A stretch of 64,000 nucleotides of DNA, taken from contig CAKRGM010000010.1 of NCBI GenBank assembly GCA_934330725.1, positions 1 through 64,000 of the forward strand. Direction: 5' to 3'. The notes beneath the pieces were generated by a model, which had not been told where the DNA came from, did no database searches, and saw only the letters and a list, made by a program, of their open reading frames with translations. The position numbers and the translations under genes were made by a program. Within the stretch, counting starts at the first letter, position 1. Each line of letters starts with the position of its first letter. Below are positions 26,335 to 34,939 of this stretch, piece after piece. The stretch is from an uncultured Lachnospiraceae bacterium. GTDB taxonomy: Bacteria > Bacillota > Clostridia > Lachnospirales > Lachnospiraceae.

Positions 26335-27162
26335 ATGAATGAAATAACCTTAAATGAAACTGATGGAATTTATGTGGAAAAAATAGATTTTTTAACAGCA
26401 AATACTCCTTTTTTTCATGTGGATAGAATCGCGAAATCGAATGTCTTAATCTATGTCACCGCTGGATGTATCTATGTTTCCGAAGAAGGAACCGATTATG
26501 AAATTACACCTGGCGAAATGATTCTTTTGAAACAGGGAACCCATCAATATGGCACAAAGCCTATTGCTGCCGGTACTTCCTGGATTTATGTTCACTTTTA
26601 TATTGGAAAAATTATGGATAGTGGCATTTTAGATTTTCCTGAGACTGTGGTTTCTTCCAGTATAACCTTTCCAAAAGTAATTCACAGTCTCCTGCAAACA
26701 GACTTTCCACAACGCCTGAAGCAATTAATAAAACTTTCTGAAAGCAGTAAAACTCTGTGTAAAAACAGAGTTTCATCTTCTTTTCAAAATATATTATTGG
26801 ATTTATACGAACATGACAGACCTGCCTTACAGCTGGATTTATCTGATCAAATTTTGAACTATCTTCAATGTAGAGTCTATGCTACACTCTCCAGCAAAGA
26901 AATCGAACAAAATTTTCATCTCACATATAAATATTTAACCAGAATCTTTAGCGAAAAAAATGGAATGGGAATTTTGCAATTCCACACAAGACTAAAAATG
27001 CAGGCTGCAGCAAAAGAGCTGCGTTCAACAAATAAAACCATTTTCTCCATTGCCGCAGATTTGAAATTTGACGATGCACTCTACTTTAGCAAATGCTTTC
27101 GAAAACAATTCGGGATTTCTCCAAGACAATATCGCAAAAATCAGATATTTGATGCGTTATAA
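26335..27162 (+). CDS. AraC family transcriptional regulator
   Basis: 275 residues. The N-terminal cupin-like sensor domain (about 15-120) includes YEITPGEMILLKQGTHQYG. The C-terminal double helix-turn-helix (about 170-270) has FHLTYKYLTRIFSEKNGMGI, IFSIAADLKFDDALYFSKCFRKQFGISPRQYR, the AraC/XylS signature. It probably senses a sugar and controls the divergent GH127 gene. Confidence 0.92.
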   Translation: MNEITLNETDGIYVEKIDFLTANTPFFHVDRIAKSNVLIYVTAGCIYVSEEGTDYEITPGEMILLKQGTHQYGTKPIAAGTSWIYVHFYIGKIMDSGILDFPETVVSSSITFPKVIHSLLQTDFPQRLKQLIKLSESSKTLCKNRVSSSFQNILLDLYEHDRPALQLDLSDQILNYLQCRVYATLSSKEIEQNFHLTYKYLTRIFSEKNGMGILQFHTRLKMQAAAKELRSTNKTIFSIAADLKFDDALYFSKCFRKQFGISPRQYRKNQIFDAL

Positions 27163-27164
27163 AA

Positions 27165-27284
27165 ATGACCAGCCGCTTTGAACTTTACAGCCAGATTAAA
27201 GAAGGAATGGACGATATTATGCTTGCTGCGGATTACAGCGAATTTATCCTCAAATTTCTTATTTCAACTGTGTTCCGTCTTTAA
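27165..27284 (+). pseudogene. Short ORF, possible gene remnant
   Basis: 39 codons starting two bases after the AraC stop (MTSRFELYSQIKEGMDDI...). The first half looks like the N-terminus of a regular protein, while the last 12 residues run into the end of the convergent flavin reductase gene. I read it as a truncated remnant of unknown family; it has no good ribosome binding site. Weak evidence. Confidence 0.3.
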
Positions 27285-27813
27285 ATGCATTTCCTACTCT
27301 TTCACCCAGTCTGTAATATCCGTGATGCACCGGATCATATGTGATAGGGATAAACTTATCAAGATCAGGTTCCCCATCATCACCGAGATATTTCTCATCT
27401 ACGCTTACGTTTTTGATTTCTGCAAGATACTTGCTGCCATCAATTACTTTTACAAGCTCACACTCCAGAGTCAGTGGAAGTTCATTGATAACAGGTGCAT
27501 TTACAAATTCACTCTTTGTTGTAGTAAATCCTGCTTTTTCCATTTTATCTGGTTCTTTATTTGCAGAAACAATTCCTACATAGTCACAGGCAACCAGATG
27601 TTCAAGATCTGCCACTCCTACTGTAAAAGCCTTGTTTTTTACAATGTTGTCAGTTGTCTTATGGGCAGACAAATCGACAATAATCTCATTTGCACCTACA
27701 ATTCCGCCCCATGCTGCGTTCATAGCATTTGCCTTGCCGTTTTCATCGTATGTTCCAAGAATCATAACCGGCTGTGGATATAAAAATGGTTTTGCTCCAA
27801 AATTCTTTCTCAT
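27259..27813 (-). CDS. Flavin reductase family protein
   Basis: 184 residues, FMN-binding split-barrel fold: PFLYPQPVMILGTYDENGKANAMNAAWGG at the N-terminus, VGVADLEHLVACDYVGIVSA and FTTTKSEFVNAPVINELPLTLECEL in the middle. Such proteins are FMN-dependent flavin reductases or oxidoreductases. It is the last gene of the redox island as transcribed, with AAAAAGGAGATAAGACA before the ATG and a consensus promoter at 27904-27932. Confidence 0.9.
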   Translation of the reverse strand: MRKNFGAKPFLYPQPVMILGTYDENGKANAMNAAWGGIVGANEIIVDLSAHKTTDNIVKNKAFTVGVADLEHLVACDYVGIVSANKEPDKMEKAGFTTTKSEFVNAPVINELPLTLECELVKVIDGSKYLAEIKNVSVDEKYLGDDGEPDLDKFIPITYDPVHHGYYRLGERVGNAFKDGTQLK

Positions 27814-27851
27814 TGTCTTATCTCCTTTTTGTTATTTTTAATCCTGATCAT

Positions 27852-27986
27852 CTACTGGTTACACCATTTATGCATACTTTTTAGAAGTTCATATTTGTCT
27901 GCCAGTATATACCATACATTATTTGTTGTCAAAAATGTAAGCATTGCTGATGCCCTGAAATATGATACAACTAATATTTTCTTCAT
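27852..27986 (-). pseudogene. Possible flavodoxin N-terminal remnant
   Basis: A 44-codon ORF beginning MKKILVVSYFRASA, close to the flavodoxin start KILVVYYSASGNT of the neighbouring genes, then unrelated residues. No complete flavodoxin fold could fit in this length. The promoter of the flavin reductase lies inside it, which also argues that it is dead. Confidence 0.35.
27904..27932 (-). promoter_or_regulatory. Promoter of the flavin reductase gene
   Basis: TTGACA (27932-27927), 17-bp spacer, TATACT (27909-27904), 91 bases before the start codon. Confidence 0.65.
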
Positions 27987-28038
27987 TCCAATTCATCTTC
28001 TTTCATTTTCTAATGTATGCTAATCCTGTCATGTTTGC

Positions 28039-28677
28039 TTACTTAGTCAGTCCTAAATCAGAAACCCAGCTTGCAACCTCATCCGGGCTTACACCAGCCG
28101 AAAATCTTTTGCCTTTCTGCCAGTCACCTGTTCCTGCCTGCTTTTTTAGTAAATTTCCACTATCACCCAATCCAGAAGAAGTCGATGTTGCAAATGGAAT
28201 AACTGTCTTTCCTTCAAAATCATTAAGCTGTACAAAGCTGTTTACAGGCCATGCCGCAATTCCCCACCAGATAGGATATCCTATAAAAACGGTGTCATAA
28301 TCAGCCCAATTGTCCACTGTATTATATTCAAGCTCCACATCTCTTAAACTTTCATCATCATGTTCCTTTGTTACACGGCTGTCTTTATCTCTCCAATTTA
28401 AGTCATCGCTTGTGTATATTTCTTTCGGTACCAGTTCAAACAAATCCCCACCTGTTGCCTTTGCAATATCCTCTGCTACCGCCTTTGTATTTCCAGATGC
28501 CGAATAATAAACCACCAGAATCTTTGAATTTTTCCCTCCTGTAGATTCAATCTGAGTAGATTTAATTGATTGTTCTGTTTTGGGTGCTCCATTATTTTTA
28601 CTTGACGAACACCCTGAAAAACTTACACATATAAGTATGCCAATTAACAATACTGAAATAATTCTTTTAATATTCAT
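28039..28677 (-). CDS. Lipoprotein flavodoxin (flavodoxin_4 type), first copy
   Basis: 212 residues. A lipoprotein signal peptide (VLLIGILICVSFSGC) is followed by a full flavodoxin domain (about 52-210). FMN-phosphate binding is by VVYYSASGNTKAVAE, the isoalloxazine loop is YPIWWGIAAWPVNSF, and a late FATSTSSGLGDSG loop is present. Most flavodoxins are cytosolic, and the lipobox Cys here indicates anchoring outside the membrane. It is closely related to 29741-30433, so one is probably a duplicate. The operon direction is shared with the aldo/keto reductase pseudogene upstream. Confidence 0.88.
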   Translation of the reverse strand: MNIKRIISVLLIGILICVSFSGCSSSKNNGAPKTEQSIKSTQIESTGGKNSKILVVYYSASGNTKAVAEDIAKATGGDLFELVPKEIYTSDDLNWRDKDSRVTKEHDDESLRDVELEYNTVDNWADYDTVFIGYPIWWGIAAWPVNSFVQLNDFEGKTVIPFATSTSSGLGDSGNLLKKQAGTGDWQKGKRFSAGVSPDEVASWVSDLGLTK

Positions 28678-28698
28678 AGTAATTCTCTTTTCCCTTCC

Positions 28699-29610
28699 TT
28701 ATTTTTTCTGTATTTTTGAACCTCCAAACACCTGTGACATCGGTATATGATCAAGCTTCTCATCGATAGATTTCACTTCATCCTGAGTCAGTTTTATCTC
28801 TGAAGCTTTCATGTTTTCTTCCAGTCTGCTGATCTTTCTTGTACCTGGAATTGGCACAATATATGGTTTCTTTGCAATCATCCATGCAAGAGAGATCTGT
28901 GCCGGTGTGACATTCTTTTCTTCTGCCAGCTGCTTCATCCAAAGCATGAATTTCTCATTCTCTTTCAGGCCTTCTTCTGTAAACTGTGGCATTGCACTTC
29001 GATAATCTCCCGGCTTTTCAAATTCCGCATGTGAATGATAGGCTGCTGTCAGCAATCCATTTGCAAGAGGCTAAAATGCGACAAATCCAATCCTTAATTC
29101 TTCGAGCACCGGAAACAGTCTTTCATAGTCTCTGTACATCATGGAATATCTGTTCTGAATAGCTGTAACCGGACATACTTTATGCGCACGACGAAGGATT
29201 TCTTCACTTGCTTCTGATAAACCCCAATGTGTGATTTTCCCCTGTTCCATTAATTCTTTCATTGCTCCTGCTGTTTCTTCAATCGGTACTGTCTGGTCAA
29301 TCCGATGGATGTAATATAAATCCAGATGATCTGTGTTTAGTCGCTGTAAAGAGCCATCAATGGATGCTTTAATTGTCTCAGGTCTGCCATCAGGAATTAA
29401 AGGTTTATTTACGGTCGTTGCGGTTTCGTCAAAGCGGATTCCACATTTTGATGCCAGAACGATTTTATTCCTATATGGCCTTAACACCTCTCCAAGCATT
29501 TTCTCATTGTGATGTGGGTCATCTGCTGTTCCATATGCATGGCTCATTCCCATACAGCCCAAGCCTATTGTTGAAACTTTTAAATTTTCCCCTAAAATTC
29601 TTTTATCCAT
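28699..29610 (-). pseudogene. Aldo/keto reductase pseudogene (internal deletion plus nonsense codon)
   Basis: The reading frame runs MDKRILGENLKVSTIGLGCMG to RIGFVAF, then a TAG (29073-29071), and continues in the same frame with PLANGLLTAAYHSHA to FGGSKIQKK. Family members have Ser at the stop, so TCG to TAG is the simplest change. In addition, about 30 residues between SHAYG and ADDPHHNEK are missing, the segment that normally carries the catalytic Asp and Tyr (FDTAEVYG). Both lesions make a functional enzyme unlikely. The rest is well conserved, suggesting recent inactivation. Confidence 0.85.
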
Positions 29611-29740
29611 TTTCTTTTCTTCCTTTAGCATATTTGTTACTTTAAGTTCTATTGTAAGTATAAGAAAAAGAGACTCCGATCATTTTCAAAATTAATTCTA
29701 AGCGTATCCCTTGCATTCTAATAATATTTATTTTATTGTT

Positions 29741-30433
29741 CTATAATCCAAGCTTGTGAATCCATGAACTGATTTCTGTTTCAGATGTTCCACCACGGAA
29801 TCTCTCTCCATCCTTCCAGTCACCTGTCCCAGCCATATCTCGCAGAAGATTTCCACTATCACCAATACCTGATGATGATGCAGTACAGAATGGAATTACT
29901 GTATTACCTGTAAAATCATTATCTTTTACAAAATTGTTCACCGGCCATGCGGCAATGCCCCACCAGATAGGATAACCAATATATACTGTATCATAAGAAT
30001 CCCAATTTTCTACCGAAGTAGAAACCAACTTGACATCCCTTAAACTCTCATCATTATGCTCTCGTGTCACACGGCTGTTATTATTAGTCCAGTTAAGGTC
30101 ATCATCTGTATAAGGTTCTACAGGTTCTATTTCAAACAGATCTGCCTCTGTAATCTTAGCAATCTTTTCTGCAACGCCCTTTGTATTTCCTGAAGCCGAA
30201 TAATATACAACCAATGTTTTTCCACCTTCTGTTGATGTTACCTTCTTTTCTGTTTCCGCTTCTGTAGTACTTTCTGAAGCTGCCTCAGATTCTTTACTAT
30301 CTGTTTCGCTTACATTTGAATTCTGATTAGTATTAGTAGCTGACTGTTTTCCATTACCTGCTCCACAGCCTGTCATCAGACCGACTGCCATAATAAATGT
30401 TATAAATACCGCTATTAATTTCTTTGATTTCAT
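29741..30433 (-). CDS. Lipoprotein flavodoxin (flavodoxin_4 type), second copy
   Basis: 230 residues from ATG 30433 (MKSKKLIAVF), after GGGAGGTAAT. The signal peptide ends in lipobox LMTGC. A Ser/Glu/Thr-rich linker (about 25-70) follows, then a flavodoxin domain with VVYYSASGNTKGVAEKIAKI, YPIWWGIAAWPVNNF and FCTASSSGIGDSG. It is a paralogue of 28039-28677. An extracytoplasmic electron-transfer or quinone-reduction role is an inference. The frame is open 33 codons upstream, but no family member includes that part. Confidence 0.88.
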   Translation of the reverse strand: MKSKKLIAVFITFIMAVGLMTGCGAGNGKQSATNTNQNSNVSETDSKESEAASESTTEAETEKKVTSTEGGKTLVVYYSASGNTKGVAEKIAKITEADLFEIEPVEPYTDDDLNWTNNNSRVTREHNDESLRDVKLVSTSVENWDSYDTVYIGYPIWWGIAAWPVNNFVKDNDFTGNTVIPFCTASSSGIGDSGNLLRDMAGTGDWKDGERFRGGTSETEISSWIHKLGL

Positions 30434-30482
30434 AGTTCTGATTACCTCCCGTCTTGCCAAAAATGAATTTTGAATCAATTTT

Positions 30483-30650
30483 TTATCTAATAAAATTGGT
30501 AAATACAAAATCCGGTTCCTTTGGCATTTCAATTCCCATCTTTGTCGCTACATTTTTGCAATTAATGAAATATGCCATATTATTTCCAAGAATCTGCATC
30601 ACCTGTATTCCTTCCTTGTGAGGACTGCCGTTTACAAGTAATACTTTCAT
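30483..30650 (-). pseudogene. NADPH-dependent FMN reductase remnant with a large internal deletion
   Basis: 55 codons. The first 14 residues, MKVLLVNGSPHKEG, are the usual N-terminus of flavodoxin-fold NAD(P)H oxidoreductases. The remainder, from IQVMQILGNNMAYF to TNFIR, is the usual C-terminus (GxQTMRTLGxNMAxxxKC...TNFIR). About 140 residues between are gone without breaking the frame. A ribosome binding site (GAGGAAAGATTA) is still present. The flavin-binding and active parts are missing, so it is not functional. Confidence 0.85.
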
Positions 30651-30669
30651 TAATCTTTCCTCTCGTGTT

Positions 30670-31557
30670 TTACCAGTTCTTTTTTTCTTTTGAACTGTCG
30701 TTGTTTTTCTTTCTCTCCTCAACCATCTTTACAAACCACTCCACCATATTGGGATCCTGATGCGAAAAGAATGAACTTGTATTCTTATCCAGTTCTGTAA
30801 TTGTATTCATATCTTCATCAGAAAGTTTAAAATCAAATACATTGAAATTTTCTTCCATTCTCTCAATATGAGTTGATTTTGGAATCACTACTACACCTCT
30901 CTGAATATGCCAGCGAAGCATAACCTGTGCAGGAGTCTTATGATATTTCTCTGCAATCTGTACGATTACCGGATTATCAAATGTACCTCCTCTGCCCTCA
31001 CCAAATGGAGCCCATGCTTCTAACTGGATATCATATTTATCAGCCCATTGCTTCATCTCTATCTGCTGATTAAAAATGTGGGTTTCAACCTGATTTACCA
31101 TAGGCTTAATTCGGTTAAATGATGCAAAGTCAACCATTCTGTCTACATAGAAGTTAGAAATTCCGATTGCCCTGATTTTACCCTCATCATACAAATCCTC
31201 TAATGCATGATAAGCTCCATAAGCATCTGAAAATGGCTGATGAAGTAATACAAGATCAAGATAATCTGTCTTTAACTTCTTCATTGACTCAAGTACTGAT
31301 TTCTTTGCTTCTTCATATCCATAATGCTCAATCCACACTTTTGTTGTAAGGCAAATCTCTTCTCGAGGAATGCCTGATTTTTCAATGGCATTACCAACCT
31401 CTTCCTCATTAAAATAACTCTGTGCTGTATCAATCGCTCTGTAGCCGACCTTTAACGCATCAAGAACGCATCTTTCACATTCATCCTTTGTCACCTGATA
31501 TACTCCATAACCAAGTATTGGCATTTTTACTCCATTGTTTAATGTTACATTTTCCAT
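30670..31557 (-). CDS. Aldo/keto reductase (AKR5-like)
   Basis: 295 residues. NADPH-dependent carbonyl reductase barrel with the catalytic tetrad Asp and Tyr in YRAIDTAQSYFNEEEVG (about 42-58), Lys in CLTTKVWIEHYG (about 76) and His in LVLLHQPF (about 108). C-terminal cofactor motif: VVVIPKSTHIERMEEN. The fold most resembles 2,5-diketogluconate reductase-type enzymes. Intact, in contrast to the AKR pseudogene 1 kb downstream. GGAGGACAAGTCA precedes the ATG. Confidence 0.93.
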   Translation of the reverse strand: MENVTLNNGVKMPILGYGVYQVTKDECERCVLDALKVGYRAIDTAQSYFNEEEVGNAIEKSGIPREEICLTTKVWIEHYGYEEAKKSVLESMKKLKTDYLDLVLLHQPFSDAYGAYHALEDLYDEGKIRAIGISNFYVDRMVDFASFNRIKPMVNQVETHIFNQQIEMKQWADKYDIQLEAWAPFGEGRGGTFDNPVIVQIAEKYHKTPAQVMLRWHIQRGVVVIPKSTHIERMEENFNVFDFKLSDEDMNTITELDKNTSSFFSHQDPNMVEWFVKMVEERKKNNDSSKEKKNW

Positions 31558-31725
31558 TGACTTGTCCTCCTTATTTTCATTTTGTATTTACAACTATTCA
31601 GAAGTGCATTCGCAAAATTACCTTTTCATGGTTCTGAACAGCCTATATATACTATATATCTTATGTATTTCTTAGAGAAGTTTCGATAAGTTTCTTAGTA
31701 TTAACCTGTTGGTTATATCTCAGCT

Positions 31726-32676
31726 TTAATGATTGAACAACCACCCCATAATTTCTTTGTCACGACAGAACAGATATCCTCCACCATGCTGATATGCAAC
31801 AGGTGTTCCTTCAAAGTAATCTTTTCCTTTTACATCCAGCACTATTAGTTTATCAATATCTGATTCTGACAATCCCTGCTCCTTATAAAGATCATGAATC
31901 TTCTGATATGCCTCTTTGAAAGGTCCTGAACCATAATATTCATCACTTTCACCAATCACAAAATACACTGGTGTTTTTGCTTCCACAACCGGCTCGTATG
32001 CACCATCCCACTTTGAACTGCACATGAGTGCCGCTGTAAATAATTCCGGCTTTTCAGCCAATACCAGTGACAATGTTTCTCCACCACCAGAATAGCCATT
32101 TATATATACTTTTGATAAATTAATCCTGTAATGAGTCAGAAAATATTGTGTCAGTTCAATTGCCTGGTCAGCTGAGGTCTGTCCCCAGTCATTTAACTGA
32201 GGAGCCACAATAATCATCTCTGAATTATATTTCTGTGCCTCAAAACCAAAATCTTCTGTACTTATGTTTTTTCCAACACCCTGGAAATACAATCCCTGAT
32301 ATCCGGGCAACGTTACATATAATGCATATTTCTTTGTTCCATCATAAGAATCAGGAATATATACATTGTAGTGAATATCTCCTTCATCTTCAGAATGAAG
32401 CACATTATCTAATATAAATCCCCGATATTCTTCGCTACCCACTGTAACATTCTCTAATTCACCTTCTGATTTATTCCCTGTTTCACTTTTCTCGTCACTT
32501 TCCATTTCTTCATCTGTTATTTGAGAGCTTTGTTTATCACTCGTTATGCTACTCATTGTTTGCCCACTTTCCTGCTTTTTCTTTCCTGCATTTCTTTGGA
32601 AATTCGCATATGTTATTATTAATGCAATAAAAATGACAGCTGCAGTAACTGTAACTACTAATTTTCGTCTTTCCAT
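31726..32676 (-). CDS. Membrane-anchored alpha/beta hydrolase (esterase/PHB depolymerase-like)
   Basis: 316 residues. An N-terminal signal anchor (about 6-27) precedes a Ser/Glu/Lys-rich spacer (about 30-75) and an alpha/beta hydrolase domain. The nucleophile elbow is YINGYSGGGETLSLVLAEKP (about 195), the acid is near FVIGESDEYYG (about 240) and the His is in YQHGGGYLF (about 300). It is probably exported and cleaves an ester; the substrate is unknown. It is part of the redox island. Confidence 0.82.
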   Translation of the reverse strand: MERRKLVVTVTAAVIFIALIITYANFQRNAGKKKQESGQTMSSITSDKQSSQITDEEMESDEKSETGNKSEGELENVTVGSEEYRGFILDNVLHSEDEGDIHYNVYIPDSYDGTKKYALYVTLPGYQGLYFQGVGKNISTEDFGFEAQKYNSEMIIVAPQLNDWGQTSADQAIELTQYFLTHYRINLSKVYINGYSGGGETLSLVLAEKPELFTAALMCSSKWDGAYEPVVEAKTPVYFVIGESDEYYGSGPFKEAYQKIHDLYKEQGLSESDIDKLIVLDVKGKDYFEGTPVAYQHGGGYLFCRDKEIMGWLFNH

Positions 32677-32698
32677 GATACAGCACCTTCTTTCAACA

Positions 32699-33385
32699 TT
32701 AATCTTTTGTTTTGCTCCTGCATATTTTCTTTATCAAAGCTCCAACATAATAACCAATAAATGCTATGGATATCATTACTGCCAGATAATCTGCTAAAAA
32801 TGGAATTACTCCCTCTTCATAATCATAGAAAACAAAGTGCATCCTCATAAGAAGATAATCACCTATCTGTCTACTGCCAAATGCATATATACCATATCCT
32901 GCCGCTATGACAGCAATGCCTCTTGCTATCCACTTTCTGATAACTGACGGCTTTTTACATAACTTTCCCGTCATTGCTACAACTATATTCCAATGAATTC
33001 CAAGATGTAATGACATCGCAACTAATCCCCAGTATGCACTAAGCATATGTATCTGTCTGGCAGTCATATAGTTTACCGTAATTCTTATCATTTTGAATAT
33101 ATGATTGGATAACAGCACGCCACTAATCATAGATCCAATCATAAACGCCATCATAATGATAACCAATGCTGTCTGGAGCAACCTGAATGCTGTGTATTTA
33201 CCTTTTCCCATCAAAATAAGCCACTTACGGTTTAATATATGGTGTATGACAAAAAGAATAAACATAGCCATGCCAATCCATTCATGTGCTATCTCACTAA
33301 GCAGACTATATGGCATAAGAAGCAGTAAACACACTGTCATTCCTATATCAATTAATACTTTTGCTATAAGCTTTTTGTTTTTCAT
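32699..33385 (-). CDS. DUF4405-type membrane protein, likely haem-binding
   Basis: 228 residues with about five to six membrane segments. Histidines lie in EIAHEWIGMAMFILFVIHHILNRKW and IHMLSAYWGLVAMSLHLGIHWNI, the pattern of the DUF4405/cytochrome b-like family, where His residues in the helices ligate haem. It could pass electrons across the membrane to the exported flavodoxins encoded downstream; this is an inference. The esterase gene follows 22 bases later. Confidence 0.8.
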   Translation of the reverse strand: MKNKKLIAKVLIDIGMTVCLLLLMPYSLLSEIAHEWIGMAMFILFVIHHILNRKWLILMGKGKYTAFRLLQTALVIIMMAFMIGSMISGVLLSNHIFKMIRITVNYMTARQIHMLSAYWGLVAMSLHLGIHWNIVVAMTGKLCKKPSVIRKWIARGIAVIAAGYGIYAFGSRQIGDYLLMRMHFVFYDYEEGVIPFLADYLAVMISIAFIGYYVGALIKKICRSKTKD

Positions 33386-33499
33386 ATCGTACCTCTTATT
33401 TCATGTTTTCTTCCCAGAATGATACCGCATTATCTATCCAGCATCTCCTCTAAAGAAAAATAGTCCTGTATCCCTCTTATCAGAGTCTGTCTGCGTTTT

Positions 33500-33595
33500 T
33501 TATGTGTCAGGCACTGAATCTTTTCCTGTTATGCTATAACCACTAAGCATAATAGCAGACATAATCCCCACTAAAACTATCCTCTTTATCTTCAT
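33500..33595 (-). pseudogene. Truncated lipoprotein signal peptide remnant
   Basis: 31 codons: MKIKRIVLVGIMSAIMLSGY, then a few residues and TAA. It looks like the signal peptide of the exported proteins in this island, but the lipobox Cys is Tyr and the mature part is absent. GAGGACACC is still a good ribosome binding site. Too short for the ORF size used by most gene finders. Confidence 0.55.
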
Positions 33596-33635
33596 ATGGT
33601 GTCCTCAATTCGTAACTAATTTTTCAGTTAAAGTA

Positions 33636-33667
33636 TAAAAAAAATGAGACTCCATTAGAAGTCTCGT
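33636..33667 (-). terminator. Terminator after the LysR gene
   Basis: The minus strand forms GAGACTTC loop GGAGTCTC, followed by ATTTTTTTT. It separates the regulator from the genes of the island. Confidence 0.82.
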
Positions 33668-33700
33668 TTTGTTATCCAGTATTAACCTTTTGGTTTATTC

Positions 33701-34600
33701 TCATGAATTTTCTTTTATCTTATTAATAGCCTTTATAAGTCGTTTAACCTTACCAGATGGAGTTTTCGAATGAAGAATACCAAATGGCATGGTGTAATTC
33801 CATTCCACTGGAATGATTCTGATTAGTGGATGAACACTTTCCCAGCTCTTAAACGCCAGAAGCACCTCATTATTATTCTCACACCGGTTGAATGCTTCTA
33901 CATTATACAAGTCAAAATCTACTATATTAATATCCGGATGATTTTTTATCATATCATCTCTTAACATATCACCATAGTAACTCCATCCTCTTTGCATAAG
34001 CATAAGGTTTTCACCAGCCAGATCATCAAGTGTAATCTTCTTCCTTTTTGCCAGTCTGTGATGAATCGATACAGCTACGCAAAATGGTTCCCTTGAAATC
34101 TCAGTACCATCACATCCTCTTAGTTCGAGCATTGTTTTATCAAAGATTCCTGCTATCACATCAATATTCTGCCCCATATTTGCCAATATCTCTCTGGCAT
34201 TTTCCGGTGTATTTTCAAAGGTGATCATCCTAAATTTCATATCGGGATATATATCCTGTAGCTTGGGCCACAGCTCCACGAAAATCTCTGGCGGAGTCAT
34301 CGGAGATATTCCAACACGAATGGTTTCGTCATTATGATTCATAGCATCTTTTGCACGTAACAATGATCCCTTTGAATACTGAATCAGATATTTAGCATCC
34401 TGATAAAGCGACTTACCTGCTTCTGTAACAACAAGACCTCTATGCGTTCTTTCAAACAATTGTATATTCAGACTGTTCTCTAAAGTGTTAATCTGCTTAA
34501 TAACTGCAGGAGCACTTATATATAATCTTTCAGCCGCTTTGCTAAAGCTCCCAGCCTCTACAACACAAATAAATGTATCAAGTTGCGGATTATACATCAT
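33701..34600 (-). CDS. LysR family transcriptional regulator
   Basis: 299 residues. The N-terminal winged helix is FICVVEAGSFSKAAERLYISAPAVIKQINTLENSL (about 10-45), and the periplasmic-binding-like effector domain spans about 90-295. It is the first gene of the redox island and probably controls it. It is transcribed in the same direction as the island, not divergently, and is separated from it by a terminator. GGAGTGAATTAGT precedes the ATG. Confidence 0.92.
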   Translation of the reverse strand: MMYNPQLDTFICVVEAGSFSKAAERLYISAPAVIKQINTLENSLNIQLFERTHRGLVVTEAGKSLYQDAKYLIQYSKGSLLRAKDAMNHNDETIRVGISPMTPPEIFVELWPKLQDIYPDMKFRMITFENTPENAREILANMGQNIDVIAGIFDKTMLELRGCDGTEISREPFCVAVSIHHRLAKRKKITLDDLAGENLMLMQRGWSYYGDMLRDDMIKNHPDINIVDFDLYNVEAFNRCENNNEVLLAFKSWESVHPLIRIIPVEWNYTMPFGILHSKTPSGKVKRLIKAINKIKENS

Positions 34601-34939
34601 ACTAATTCACTCCTTTTGCATCTGATTATCTAATTATTAGTAAAATCATCCTCTTTAATCTGATACAGCGTACAAAAAATATCGTCCTCTTTTTATTTTA
34701 GCATAAAAATCTTATAGAACACAAAATAATTTTAGGGTATATAGAAATTTATCTATATACCCTATTTTTTACGATTTAAAAATACATACATATATACAAA
34801 TGCCTTTATATATTTTGACACCAATTTTGACACCATTTATTATGGTCTATAACGATTTACAATGGTGTAAAATGGTTTGAAACCAATTTTTATTAATTTA
34901 GAACCCTTGATTTTACTGTATTTTCAAGGGTTCTACAAG
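34601..34939. other. Non-coding region between lysR and ssrA
   Basis: No gene was seen. It contains a perfect inverted repeat, AGGGTATATAG with CTATATACCCT (34735-34764), followed by a T-run on the plus strand, which is terminator-like. It also contains several copies of GACACCA or its relatives (34819-34845) with variants nearby, and the hairpin GAACCCTTGA/TCAAGGGTTC (34901-34933) directly 3' of tmRNA. The repeats just 3' of ssrA could be a scar of an integrated element, since ssrA is a common integrase target, but no integrase remnant is recognisable. Confidence 0.5.

Noticed and set aside
28699..29055. Separate small aldo/keto reductase gene
   Set aside because: It is the downstream part of one frame interrupted by a TAG; it has no start codon with a ribosome binding site and no N-terminal barrel.
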